Positions 12,277 to 23,048 of a stretch of DNA of 64,000 nt are shown one piece after another; the first letter of the stretch is position 1, and every line of letters begins with the position of its first letter. Location: positions 11,209,654 through 11,273,653 of the forward strand of contig NC_088872.1 in assembly GCF_032884065.1 (NCBI RefSeq), in the 5' to 3' direction. Source of the DNA: Artemia franciscana (taxonomy: Eukaryota > Arthropoda > Branchiopoda > Anostraca > Artemiidae). The notes beneath the pieces are model-generated. The model worked only from the letters and a program-made list of their open reading frames with translations, was not told the origin of the DNA and did not search any database. The position numbers and the translations under genes are program-made.

Positions 12277-12472
12277 TGCAGACCATAACGGGGAGCATGA
12301 TCCATATAAGACGACTTACGGACTGGCTGAACTCTTTCCAGATATTTGTTTTGGCCACCACAAAACTAGACCCCAGAGTCCAGTGGTAAACGAAGATACT
12401 CACCCAAAATTATTTGATCTGTGGAGAGGAGAGCCATCCCACTCAAAATCTAGCAAAGCTGTTGAAGAAAAG
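12277..12472 (+). CDS. Internal coding exon of the same unknown gene (exon c)
   Basis: The acceptor TATATATTTTTCAG and donor AAG/GTAAAT bound 196 nt. The first base completes the codon left open by exon b (AA+T, Asn). The remaining 65 codons are open and encode ADHNGEHDPYKTTYGLAELF, a CFGHHKTRPQSP segment, and KLFDLWRGEPSHSKSSKAVE to the end in phase 0. The piece is hydrophilic and rich in His, Pro and charged residues, as in a cytoplasmic or extracellular tail. Phase agreement across three exons supports one transcript (phases 0-0, 0-2, 2-0). The family is unknown. The next exon was not identified with confidence; a weak phase-0 candidate is at 25887. Confidence 0.7.
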
Positions 12473-12772
12473 GTAAATTTTGTTTATATTTTTATTATTT
12501 TTACTTTTATATCGGCTTTTTGTCCTCATTTTTGTAATAAGTTTTTCTTGTTGATATTGTATGAAAAAAATTGTATTGCAACTGAATATTCAACCTGAAT
12601 ATTATAAATGAATATACAATATACGACTGAATATTCAACCTCACAAAGGCAAGAGATACAAAGCTTAGATCAAAGCAGAAGAAAGAAAATAAGTTTGATA
12701 ACTAAGTAAAGTTTCTGTGTGAATTTGTTAATCTGACTTTAAATCTGTTTTTATATATTTGAAGGATGACAA

Positions 12773-12937
12773 CAAGGCTATATCCATGATTTTGGTTCTA
12801 GGGGAGGGGGGCTACAAAAAAATATAGGAATGTATAAGAAAATTGTTTATATGTGCATTTTTTTTACGTTTTTGTGAGTCGAACAAAAATTTTTGGGGAA
12901 GGTTCAAACCCCCTAATTCCTCCTGGATATGGCCTTG
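12773..12937 (+). mobile_element. Small MITE-like element
   Basis: The ends CAAGGCTATATCCA and TGGATATGGCCTTG are inverted repeats matching at 13 of 14 positions. The interior has a G-run and a C-run (GGGGAGGGGGG and ACCCCCTAATTCCTCC) and no ORF. GGATGA flanks both sides (about 12764 and 12937) and may be a target-site duplication. Confidence 0.65.
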
Positions 12938-13076
12938 GATGATGGTTGAAATCGAAAGGAGAAAGTTGAAGAAAGACAATAATTATGTCAAACAAAAGCT
13001 AATTAGTGAAGTTTGTATGTGAATGCTATTTAACATATATATCTGAAGGGTGATAGGCTGCTGAAAATCGTCCTGT

Positions 13077-13505
13077 TCAAACAGTTCGTGGTAACAAACT
13101 GTAGTAAAGAGCGACCCGGCTCAATAGTAACCGAAACTCTAAAAAACGAGATTTTGATACTAATAGATACATAAAAAGGATCTGATTTCATGCTGATTTT
13201 AAATATATAAGTTTCATCAAATTTAGTCTTACTTATCAAAAGTTAAGAGCATTAAAACTTAAAACGAACAGAAATTACTCCGTATATGAAAGGGGCTGTT
13301 CCCTCCTAACGCCCTGCTCCTTACGCTAAAGTTTTCTATTGTTTTAAAAAGTAGAGTTGTGAGAAAGGGTCAAACTTTAGCGTAAAGATTGGGGCGTTGA
13401 GGAGGGAACAGCCCCTTTCGTATACGGAGTAATTTCTGTTCGTTTTAAGTTTCAATGTCGCTCCTTACTTTCAGTTAAAAAAAAACTTCTTTTTTTTTTT
13501 TTATT
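13077..13505 (+). mobile_element. Internally deleted copy of the 1.7-kb foldback element
   Basis: It starts TTCAAACAGTTCGTGGTAAC and contains GAGCGACCCGGCTCAATAGT. It then jumps at about 13250 straight to the 3' palindrome. The left arm begins ACTTAAAACGAACAGAAATT and its inverted partner ends near 13450. The body of the long copies is missing. It ends in CAGTTAAAAAAAAACTT and a T-run with TTATTTAAT. Confidence 0.88.
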
Positions 13506-14164
13506 TAATCGACAATCAAGAGGGATCGAACGAAAGCAAGACATCGTCGAACGGGGTAGGAAGTGGTCATTTGGAAAGATTTAATGTAAGTAGGGGCTTA
13601 GTGCGATGAAGTAAACAGGGAAGCATTAAATAGAGGGCCGAAGGAGGAGCTTGCGTAGCTGTGTTAGCTCTAAATGGTTTTATGCTATGAGGAGTTATCG
13701 GTATTAGTGTACTATTACTAGGTGTAAATTATTGATTTAGCATAGCATCTTCCCGATCAAAAATCAGTTATTTTTTGGCCTGCAAATGAACCCTTTTAAA
13801 AATGTTGCTGTTCATTGATTTTTTTTATCTATTTTTTTAGTGAATCAAATTTATTATTACTTTTAATATTTTATCAGCTTCTATGGCATAGTTTTACTTC
13901 TAGGTACCAGTTCAAAGGAGACGTTGCCGAGATTGTGCTATTATTTTTGCGACTGATAACTACATTTGATTATACTATGCAATCGGGCGCGTTTGCAAAG
14001 TAGAGGCCTTGGAGAAGGCTCCCCACCCCCCTCTCTTGATATCTGCACACCTTTACTATACTTTCCAATAGATTCTGAACTATACTTTTTATTTTCCTAT
14101 ACGATCCGCCTGCATGTTATTGTTATTCTTTTCTGTATTTGACCCCTCCCGCTCTTTACTTTAA
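13506..14164. other. Spacer between element copies, nothing recognised
   Basis: Moderately AT-rich. A 62-codon open frame at 13815-14003 has no supporting splice or motif evidence. Confidence 0.4.
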
Positions 14165-15990
14165 TCAAACAATTCGTGGTGACGAACTGTAAGTAAGGAT
14201 TGACTCGGCTCAATAGTAACCGAAACTCTAAAAAACGGAATTTTAATACTTGTAGATACATCAAAAGAATCAGCTTATTATGCTGATTCCAAACATATAA
14301 AATTTAGTTTAACCCAACAAAAGTTACGAGCCTGAGAAAATTTGCCTGATTTTTGATATAAGGGGAAAACACCCCCTAAAATTCAAGGAACCTTAATGAA
14401 AATTACGTCATCGTATTCAGCGTAACCAGCGTACAGCGGATTATGTAGAAGTTTCAATTTCCTATATTCAGAAATGCGGAAGTTTGCTATTTTTGCTTGA
14501 AAACACGGATGCGTGTTTATTTGTTGTTGTTTTTTTCCAGGGGTGATCGAACTGAAAGAATGGTCCTAGAATTTCGAGGGAGGGTGCATTAGAGCGGAAA
14601 CTAAAAGTTCTAGTGCCCTCTTCAAGTGACCAAAAAGATTGAAGGGCAACTTGGCCCCCTCCTACGCCCATCTTTCCCCAAAGTTATCTGATCTAAATTT
14701 TGAGATTGTCACTTTGTTCAGTATAGTGGAAAAAATCAAGTAACTATGTCTTTAGGTGTAAAATGATCCCCCACAGTCCGCGGGAAGAGGCTTGTAAGCT
14801 ATGAAATTTGTCCATTGTTTACGCATAGTATTTGTTATTGGAAAGTACACAGAAATATTTTAGGGGATGGAGTTTGTGTTTGGGGTGGATTTCTATAGGG
14901 AGACTCTTCCTCGGGAAGGGAAATTTTGGGGGGATAAATTTTCCAGGGGAAATGTTGCATAGGGTGGATTTGACAGAATTACTATAGAAATTCTTTTTAA
15001 TTGTCTTGCATTCTCTTTGCCAAATTTGTCATGTGGAGATATTCTGTTGGAAATATCCGGGGATTATTTTCCGCGTGCTTTGATTTCCGGGAAATAGTTG
15101 CCACGGAAGGGGTCATTTCTGGACTGATCGAGAAATCCATTAGAGATTAAAGTTGTATTCAAATGAAAGAATGCTAAGGAAAATTTTTCAGGCTGAATCG
15201 TTCGCAAGCAATTTATGGAGACGGGGGATTTTCAGCGAGGATGGACCTGTCTTGACGGAATTTGAAGGGGATGCACTTCACGTTGGATGAAATTTCCACG
15301 GGGAGTTTTCCGCGAGAGGGAAGAGTATATTTCTTGGGGGGTGAGCGAGATTTACCGGCATTATTTGAAAAACGATCAGAAATTAAATTATAAAACAAGT
15401 TTTTTTTCAACTGAACGTAAGGAGCAACATTAACATTCAAAATGAACAGAAATTATTCCATGTATGAAGGGTTGCCCTCTCCTCAATATCTTGCTCTTTG
15501 CGCTAAAGTTTAACTGTTTGCCCAATTTTTTTAAGAGCGGCTATTGAAACACGGGAACCGTTTAATTAGAATAGGAAGCATTTTTAAAAGTGCTAACAGC
15601 TTTTTGCGTCAAGGGCAAGATATTGAGGTGGGAGTAACCCTTCATATAGGGAATAAATCGGCCAGAATTAATATGCAAGTTTTGTTTTAATTTATCACGT
15701 ACGGTGAGCCAAGTTTGAACCTGCAGTAGTTGAAAAACGTACAGTAAGTTGAATAAAAAAAATAAGTTTTTTTTAAAATGAAAGAAAGAAGCAACATTAA
15801 AACTTAAAATGAACAGAGACCATCCCGTATATGAGATGGGCTGTCCCCTCCTTAACGCCTCGCTCTTTACGCTAAAGTTTGACTCTTTGTCACAACTTTA
15901 CTTCTTAAGACGATAAAAACTTTAGCGTAAAGAGTGTTCTATTTGTTTAAGCTTTAGTTTCGCTTCTTACTTTCAGTTAAGAAAAAACTT
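14165..15990 (+). mobile_element. Old, diverged copy of the 1.7-kb foldback element
   Basis: It starts TCAAACAATTCGTGGTGACG and follows the consensus body in order: CAATAGTAACCGAAACTCTA, TACGAGCCTGAGAAAATTTG, CGGATGCGTGTTTATTTGTT, CTAGTGCCCTCTTCAAGTGA and CCCCCACAGTCCGCGGGAAG. Two degraded foldbacks follow at about 15375-15690 and 15750-15990, the second with CTCTTTACGCTAAAGT and its inverse. It differs from the younger copies at many positions. Confidence 0.82.
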
Positions 15991-16949
15991 GTGCCGTTAA
16001 AAGCCAAATATTGTGCCGTTATTTTGCGACTAATAACTAAATTTGATTATCATATATGATCGGGCACGCATACAAAGTGGAGACCTTCGTGGTCGTGTCT
16101 CTTCACCTCCCCTCTTCAAATTTACAGACTTCACGATAGTTTTTTATAGATTTTCCTCTATTCTTTCCTGTATTTTTTTTACCATCCGCCTGTTTGTCCT
16201 TGTAATGTTTCTCTCTGTGTTTGATTCCTCCCGTCAAACAAAATCTGGAGAACGTGCCTGCCTGCGATTCTTCATGCAAATATAAAATTTGATAATCATA
16301 TGATAGTAATATCAAACCGTTTCTAAAATATACTCTTTGAACATGTATCTAAGTAACGCTGCAGCATTAATTAACTTTTTTCAGGTTCATATCACTAGTG
16401 TACACAAACTTCTCTTCTTTTTCAATGTCCCGACCATATCTTTCTAGGTTTCTATGTTCAGACCTTGTGTCCGAAATCGAAAAAAAAAAATTGCTTTTCT
16501 ATCCAGATTGAAGACCATTGTTTTTTTCAGTACCCCAAAACCGGAAAGTCTTTCATTATTTCTTCGTTTTTTTTACGTTCACAGATTTCATGTAGGTTTT
16601 ATGCTTCTAGCCAATGTATTTGTTTTCTTTAGTTTTATTTTACTTCAGTAATTGCTTTTCTTTTCCTTTATTTTCTCCTTTTTTCACATCATTTGAACAC
16701 TTTTCTTACATTCGCTGAGCGTTTCCGTAGTTTGGAGGACAAAGTGACTGTGAAGCTAGCTTCTGGGGCTCTGACATTAGTTAAATATTGCTTAGCCAGC
16801 ATAATTCCACGTTGTTTGACGAAAAAATGTCATCATGGGAAATAGCACTATGCATACAAGGCTAAAGAACTAATAATTCCCCGATTGGAGGTCCGGCTTC
16901 GACAATCTGACAAGGCCAAAGCTATCATTGAAGCTTGAAGATATATTTA
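15991..16949. other. AT/T-rich spacer, nothing recognised
   Basis: T-rich tracts give short open frames on both strands (16043-16285 plus, 16103-16315 minus, 16454-16651 plus). None has motif or splice support. The 16021-16110 part resembles 13925-14010 (ATTTGATTAT followed by CGGGC and AAAGTGGAG-like text), so it is repetitive flank of the element copies. Confidence 0.45.
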
Positions 16950-17517
16950 TCTTCAAGGCCAAAGCTATCAAGAGAGTAGACAAACTTCGTCTTTTGAGAA
17001 TTCGTTTCTCCTCAGACCTCTCCTATAACACACACCTCAATTGGGTCTGAGCCTTTTCTGAGAGAAGACGGTGTGACTCTTCGCTTTAAGATCGTGTTAC
17101 CCTCCAGTTCGATTCTCCCTGTGTACAGGCCATACATCAGGCCTATTACCAAATATGGATGCACACTTTTTGGAAATCTTAAAATCCTAGCGGCATCGCT
17201 TCAGAGATCCAAGGTAGCTCAAAGACAAGATGTTCTAAAATAGGGTGCTTTTACACTCTCTAAGTAAAACAGTTGACCTGGAACCAATGACAGTTCTCTA
17301 CAAGTATATCCTATGTCCTCCCTCCGATGAGCTATCTACTTTTACCGCCGTTCGTCAATACAGTATGGCAAATATGCCAAAACATGGTGCAGTCGGGTTA
17401 CCTACCAGAAAAGACACCCTGCACCGAGTACTTGAGGAACAGCTTTGTGAGACGCTGCACGTCCATTTGGAATGGTTTTCCGAACTATTTTTGGCAAACC
17501 TAGGCTTAACTGATTGA
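16950..17517 (+). mobile_element. LINE 3'-terminal fragment
   Basis: Plus-strand frames read SSDLSYNTHLNWV near 17010-17045, then VYRPYIRPITKYGCTLFGNL near 17115-17180, then an open frame at 17245-17517. The order 'SDLSYxxHLxWV ... YIRPxxxYGCxxFG' matches the segment after the RT palm in non-LTR retrotransposons. Frames switch and stops interrupt it. No upstream RT core is present, so it is 5' truncated. Confidence 0.72.
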
Positions 17518-18021
17518 GAAGGAGTTTAAATTTTAATCTATTTTTTTAAGAACAGCATTGGCACCTACAGATGGCGCACCTACGTTTGGAGTAATTTTCT
17601 GAGACATTACTGAAAACTTTTCCGTTGATTGCTGTGAAAGGAAATTCAACGGACACAACGCAAGGGAAAAAAAATGGTAAATAATTGACTAGTGACATAT
17701 ATGGCCGTAAGTTTTTCAGTGGCCTGGCTTCACGAATTAATTACAAAGAAAAATAATATTCTGTTCGCTTTTGTTTTAAATCTGAGTTTTAAAAAAATGT
17801 CTTTTTTTTTGCGGGGCGAAAAAAAAGCCATCTAAAATGAACTTCTTATTTATGCAGTAGTAAGAACTTATTGTTGTTCTTCTTTTTAGATATATGTGTT
17901 CAAAGGAGTTTTCTGTTTTTTTTTTTTGTTAGAAACTCTTAAAAAAATACAAGAAAAAAACGGGTAAATCTTTTTAGACAAATGTATCCAATGGAGTTCT
18001 TTCTTTGCTAGAAACTCTTAA
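17518..18021. other. AT-rich spacer
   Basis: Nothing recognised. The phrase TTAGATATATGTGTTCAAAGG near 17888 has a diverged repeat near 17975 (TTAGACAAATGTATCCAATGG), a local duplication of about 90 bases leading into the (TA)n array. Confidence 0.4.
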
Positions 18022-18150
<129 letters not shown>

Positions 18151-18345
18151 GGGTAATTTTTTAGCAAGGCAGTGATTTCCTTTGAATTCTGCATATTCCT
18201 TTACGACATTTTTTACTGTCTTATTGAAAAAAAAAATCAATTATAAAGCGAAAAGCAGTGTTGTCTAAGAAATTATTTTTTAGAAACTCTCTGGGGAAAT
18301 TTTTGAAATGATTCCTTTAGCTAAGACGTGGCGACCAAAACTTAC

Positions 18346-18462
18346 TTTAAGAAATCCCTTGATCAGTTCGACAAAATTTACGGTCTTCTTCAGAACTTCT
18401 TCAGAATAGAGATCGTTACATTTTGTACATTTCGTCGGGAATGCTGTCACACCATATGACAT
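18346..18462 (-). CDS. Coding exon of an unknown gene
   Basis: On the minus strand a strong acceptor (pyrimidine tract ending CTTCTTTTTTTAG at 18463) precedes ATG at 18462-18460. A consensus donor (CTTAAA/GTAAGT) follows at 18345. The exon is 117 nt, exactly 39 open codons, phase 0 at both ends. It encodes MSYGVTAFPTKCTKCNDLYS, then a helix-like segment ending NFVELIKGFLK. The CxxC pair could be half of a zinc site, but no family is recognisable from 39 residues. The ATG as first codon may be a true start after a non-coding exon or a coincidence. Neighbouring exons were not found. Confidence 0.6.
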
Positions 18463-18687
18463 CTAAAAAAAGAAGAAAAACTGAAAAAGACTGAAAAAAA
18501 CGAAAAAAAATATATGCAGACTCTTGTGTCATTCTCTATTGCTCATCTAGGGTTGAAAGTTTAAAGTGTTTTAATAAAAAAGACAACAAAACGATTTTGA
18601 AAGTCAAATATGTCAGCTAAGCCAAATATGGATGGATGGGAATGTTAGTAAGAATATTCGTCTTTAGGAACAGAAAATAACAGTACT

Positions 18688-18808
18688 ATCCTCACGCACA
18701 AGAGTGACTGATTCAATTCAAGAGAGGGAGTCGCGCACAAGAAGCGTGAGGATTCCAGAGGGAATCCTCACGCACAAGAGTGACTGATTCAATTCAAGAG
18801 AGGGAGTC
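18688..18808 (+). repeat. Tandem duplication of a 45-bp segment
   Basis: ATCCTCACGCACAAGAGTGA and the following 25 bases (to GAGAGGGAGTC) occur at 18688-18732 and again at 18764-18808. The copies are identical, offset by 76 bases. The spacer partly repeats the motif in inverse (GAAGCGTGAGGATTCC). Confidence 0.92.
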
Positions 18809-18894
18809 TCAGAAAATTTGTTCGACAAACGCTTTGAATGCGTTTTTCTTTTCTTTTTCAATTTCTGTGTGCCCTTTCCTGGGACATTGTTTCG

Positions 18895-19084
18895 TGTGTG
18901 AATTTTCATTACATTTGCGAACGGAGTGTCCAAGAAATATCTTCGCAAGGAGGAATTGAATGCTGAGGTAGTTTGCCCGAAAAATGGAACGCTGATAAGA
19001 AATGTGGCTGGAGAAAGCAATCCATATATGCTCAGCGCAGGGATACCTTTCATCCCCTTTACTCCGAGGAATGATGGAAAATAG
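18895..19084 (+). CDS. Possible terminal coding exon of an unknown gene
   Basis: An open plus-strand frame ends at TAG 19082-19084. It reads VSKKYLRKEELNAEVVCPKN and then a segment ending FIPFTPRNDGK. Its composition (mixed charged, Gly, Pro) looks more protein-like than surrounding frames. No strong acceptor is visible; weak AG candidates occur near 18919-18926, one of which would be in phase 0. A longer minus-strand frame (18718-19053) overlaps and is equally unproven. Treat as a lead only. Confidence 0.25.
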
Positions 19085-19858
19085 TCGCTTGAAGTTGCAG
19101 TTTTATCCCCCCCCCCTGCCTTGGGTCAGCCTCTCGTCCTTTCTTGATTGTTGTTTGTCGCCGTTGTTTTGTGTATTTATTGTTATTTTTCTACCTTTCT
19201 TTGCTTTTCATCCTAAGCCTTCGTTTTTTTCCCTTTCTTTTATTAGTATGTTATTTTTCTTTTTATTTCGAAGATTTTTGAGTCACCGTCTAAGGACCCT
19301 TTTGAGCGTTACCTGACCAAACAAAGAGGCTCTTTATCTGGAAGGTAAAATTCTATATTCTTTATTAAAGGTGCTTTACTAGGGATCAGATTCTTTAGAT
19401 ATTATGATTTACACACTTTATTATATGCTTTAGATACTTTATTAGAGATTGTTTACATAACTTAATGAAGATTAGAGACACTTTACTAGATTAGGTAAGT
19501 TAGAGACGTTTCCAAAATATTATTTTCTCAGAGTTTGTTTTTCTAAGTAGCTTTAAGTCATGATTATGTTAAAAAAAAATCACGTGAAATACCGTTTGGA
19601 GTTTCGGAGTCTAGACATTATTTTTGAAACGATAATGTTGCACAGATAATATATACTCTATTTACTTCAATTCATTTTTAAATTTTTAATCAAACTCATA
19701 TAGGAAACAAAAATAATAACTGGGACAAACTTTATACATATGTGTGTTTATGCTGCCCTGATTCTGACTTATGATCATTGAGAAATTGATCTTGTTGATA
19801 AACCAAGTTAAAATATAAAATTGTAGGGAATTTGGCTTTACAGAAACCAACATCCAAC
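19085..19858. other. AT-rich spacer, nothing recognised
   Basis: A C-run at 19109-19116 is followed by a T-rich stretch to 19280. Later sequence has loose repetition of TTTACTAGA and TAGAGAC motifs (19370-19510). No gene evidence. Confidence 0.4.
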
Positions 19859-20212
19859 CAAGGGTGGTTTTAGGTGGGACAGAAGGGGCACTTGCCCCGG
19901 ATGCAGAAGTTTTAGGGATGCAAAATTTCAAATAAATGATTTAACGATTATAATCATTTTGTTATTTTCGAATTTTATTTTATTAAAGTACAGTTGAGGG
20001 TGCAGTTGGCAGTAAGTATAAGCAAATTAAATCCGGAATATATCTTTCTCATATCTTCATCACAGTTCCTTGAAAATAAAAGTAAGTAGACCGAATTTTA
20101 TTAAAAAACGAAAATTTTGTTAAAATTTGGCATGAAAATTTTTGGGAGACAGGGAACAGGGGCGCTAATGAAGGTTTCGCCCCGGGCGCAGAAGAGACTA
20201 AAACCTCCACTG
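19859..20212 (+). mobile_element. MITE-like element with GC-rich ends
   Basis: The left end AAGGGTGGTTTTAGGTGGGA is mirrored by the right end GACTAAAACCTCCACTG. Both ends carry a related GC-rich block just inside (GGGGCACTTGCCCCGG left, TTCGCCCCGGGCGCAG right). The interior is AT-rich and has no ORF for a transposase. Related end blocks occur near 38768-38936 and 51780-51870. Confidence 0.6.
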
Positions 20213-21124
20213 CATTGAACTGACAGAAAACGTTTCCTTTGCAGCAAGAATTCAGACCTACTGCTACTATTACTCGTGCCACGATGCTGCTAGTAGTTCT
20301 ATGGCACGGCCTCTTCTAGTTGTAATAGTACACCTATACTCGCTGCTTCTAGTTCCTACCACTACTATTCATGCCACAATTATTAGTATTAATGCAAGGA
20401 TTGGTAGTCTTTATAATTACAGGGTCAAAAGTGGGAGTCTGACCCCCGTTTCTCCTAGTTTCATATATATAAACATTTCGCACCATTTAGGAAATTATTA
20501 TAAATAAACTAATTTTTATGTTCAGTTGAAATTATTTTTAAAGCTAAATTAAAATAACGCTTTTTATTTTGTTATGCTAACAAGGTAATATTCTTAAGCC
20601 GAATGATCCATCGCTTAGCAGTCCATTGTTTGTGGTAGCTGGTCACCCAGTCAAAATCGTTAGATCATGTACGTATACTTTACTGCATTATAGCCTCAGA
20701 CGGTTTGATCGAGAAAGAACTCCAATCACGTCAGGCAAAGGCATCGTCAGTCATGGCTTGCCTGAGTCACATAGTGTGGTCAAAGCCGAGCATCAGCCAT
20801 AAAACCAAATGAGGATCTACAGTGTGTCTGTGGTATCAGCCCTTTTTTTGTGGAAGTGACACTTGACATGAGCTTCGTCAATCATTAAATTGATATAGTG
20901 TAAAGTAAAAAATCAGGAGAACTGAGAGGCTGAAGTGGTATGACTTCTTGTCAAACGCCGAACTCCTATCTCTGACTAGTTGGCTACCGCTCTTGGCAAC
21001 TGGCTAATCGGCTGGTTTTGCCATTTGGATAAAAGGATAAAGATCCTCCAGAGCCATTGTTGGTAGATAGTGCATAAGGTGTCAAATCGACGTTTCAGTC
21101 TCTGGGTCTTTTACTCCTTTTGAC
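20213..21124. other. Spacer with CTACTA-type simple repetition
   Basis: Positions 20255-20375 are rich in degenerate CTACTATTACT/CTGCTAGTAG triplets, as at 22540-22580 and 32095-32200. The rest is unassigned. 20600-20900 is GC-richer but shows no open frame or motif I recognise. Confidence 0.4.
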
Positions 21125-21232
21125 AGGACAGGTAGCAAGCCTTACACCCAACCTTGCATTAGCGGAGATCGATCCCTAGGCCCTGTATTGCCAAGCAGAA
21201 AATCAATCTACTGTGCTACTACACTGATCACC
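21125..21232 (-). mobile_element. tRNA-derived SINE, minus strand
   Basis: Read on the minus strand, an A-box-like TAGCACAGTAGATTGATT is followed by CTGCTTGGCAATACAGGG and the B-box-like GGGATCGATCTCCGC. This matches the heads of the SINEs at 4355-4823 and 44376, so it is the same family in reverse orientation. Confidence 0.7.
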
Positions 21233-21354
21233 TGAGATATATGTTTCGAAAAATCCCTATCACAAGCTCTGAAGAGCCGAGTTCGTTTTTCGAGATCAAG
21301 AAACAAGAAAAAAGGACAAAAGCACAAAAAAAGTAAAAAAAAAAGATATTGGAG

Positions 21355-22000
21355 TTATATAGGGTGAACGCCTTCAAAACAAGGCTCTGCATCTTTATTT
21401 TTAAAGGGGGCTATGAAACCCCGCTTCCATAATTGTGGAAATTGCTCAACCTCGGTAATCTCATTGAAAATGAGAAACAAGGGCTTTGAAAGGAAATCAC
21501 TGATCAGAGGAAATGGAATACAAAGGGCAGGTGCTTGTTTTCTTAGTTTCTTGTTTTCTTTTGATCTCCCAAAGGAATACAGGGGAAAAAAGGGGAATAT
21601 CATCAGTGGTGATTGAAGACACAATGTTGGAAGGCCTTGCAAGGAATCTGTGAAGGTTATTGGCAGCAACTTTGAGGAGTTCGGATAGGTTGACATTAAC
21701 CTGGTCAAGTCTCCTGCCACACAACTTTTTAACCTCGGAAATCAATTTTATGGGTTCATTATTAGCAATTTTTCGACCTTAGTTTTGTAGTAGAATCTTG
21801 TAGATTTGCGAATTTCCCTTTTCAGTTTCTTCTTAATTGACTAGCTTCATCCGGCTTACCTTTTCTTGGAAGCTTTAATTTATTTCTATTTAGTATTTTA
21901 TGGGTTGTAATTTGCTCCGAATGTCAGCAGAAACTCCTGCGAAAATTACACTCGACTTTGATCCTCCAGCCAACGGATTAAAGCGACCGCAAAGGGAAAC
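21355..22000 (-). mobile_element. LINE RT N-terminal fragment
   Basis: Minus-strand frames read SEVKKLCGRRLDQVNVNLSE, then PLISDFLSKPLFLIFNEITE and VEQFPQLWKRGFIAPF, ending FEGVHPI. This is the RT entry region (finger and 'P..W......PI.K......RPI' segment) of a non-LTR retrotransposon. A frameshift separates the two parts near 21620. The palm motifs that should follow are missing because the fragment stops at about 21355. Confidence 0.7.
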
Positions 22001-22741
22001 CTTGTTCTAAATGGAAGGACAGCTTCAACTGGGTTTTGACCCTGGTTAACGTGCTCCTAGATAACGCCCTCACACTGGCTCAAGACTGAAAAACCGAGGC
22101 AGCGAATAGAGTCTATCTATGCTGATTAATCAGCAGGAGACTTAAGTGAAAATGAGTTTCAAGAATCAACCAGTGCTACTGCCACTGTCATTGCTAATCT
22201 TTTGCGGCATGTCCCGCTGTAACTACTTGTTTAATAGAAGAGTAGATATGTTACGCTTTTTGAAACTTGAATCGTGCAAGGATTTTGGGTCTCTGTAGCT
22301 GGGTCCAAAGTTGAGCCTTCACTCTACTTGGTGCTAATAGGTATGCTGCACCTCTATTGAATTGTGATTATTCGTGGATCAATTAGGTAGTGGTCTTAAT
22401 TATGATTAACTCTTAATTTTTAAAATTAGATTCATCATCAGATTAACTAGTTGATCGATTAATTAAGTTACTGTACGAAATTGAAGGAGATTTTGCTATG
22501 CACAGAGCATCAACCCTGCTATTACCACAAACAATTTCTACCATAATTACTGCTACTACTACCCCTACTCCTACCATAGGACTCCTCGGATATTAATATT
22601 ACTACTTATACCATGAATACTCCTAGCGCAAATTATACTTTAGCCCATAGGGGGTTGTATATGGGGTTACATATGACAATGTAGAGTCCTACTCTTATTT
22701 CTGGTAATTTTGTTCTTTTTAACTTTGAATTTTATCGTTAA
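22001..22741. other. Spacer, nothing recognised
   Basis: The 22000-22150 part is GC-richer with no open frame of note. 22540-22580 has degenerate ACTACTACC triplets. No gene evidence. Confidence 0.4.
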
Positions 22742-23048
22742 TTATAATTTCATTTCGTTTCGGGTTTGGCGCCTGTAGTAATAATAATTTTTATTTGTTT
22801 TTATTATTGTTTTCTTTAATCTTCGTCAGGTTCAATTTCTGTTCGTTGCATTATTTTTTGTAATGTCTCTCTTCATTGTCTGTCGAAAAACTTTTTTTTA
22901 ACTTAACTTAACTTTTTTTTAACTTTTTTTTAATTCGTATGAAATATAATTTCATTTCGTTTCGGGTTTGGCTCCTGTAGTAATAATAATTTTTATTTGT
23001 TTTTGTTAATATTTTCTTTAATCTTTGTCAGGTTTAATTTCTGTTCGT
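22742..23048 (+). repeat. Direct repeat of about 104 bp at the 5' edge of an element copy
   Basis: TATAATTTCATTTCGTTTCG and the following sequence to TTTCTGTTCGT occur at about 22742-22846 and 22945-23048. They differ at a handful of bases (for example GGCGCC versus GGCTCC). The second copy ends exactly where the element body (AAGGAGCGACCCGG) begins, so the usual 5' hairpin is replaced by this sequence. Confidence 0.88.
22927..22944 (+). repeat. Left copy of an 18-bp flanking direct repeat
   Basis: TTTTAATTCGTATGAAAT, identical to 24752-24769 on the other side of the element copy. This is consistent with a target-site duplication. Confidence 0.8.

Noticed and set aside
18718..19053. 111-codon minus-strand frame
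   Set aside because: Part of it is the antisense of a more protein-like plus-strand frame and part crosses an exact 45-bp tandem duplication; no splice sites support it.
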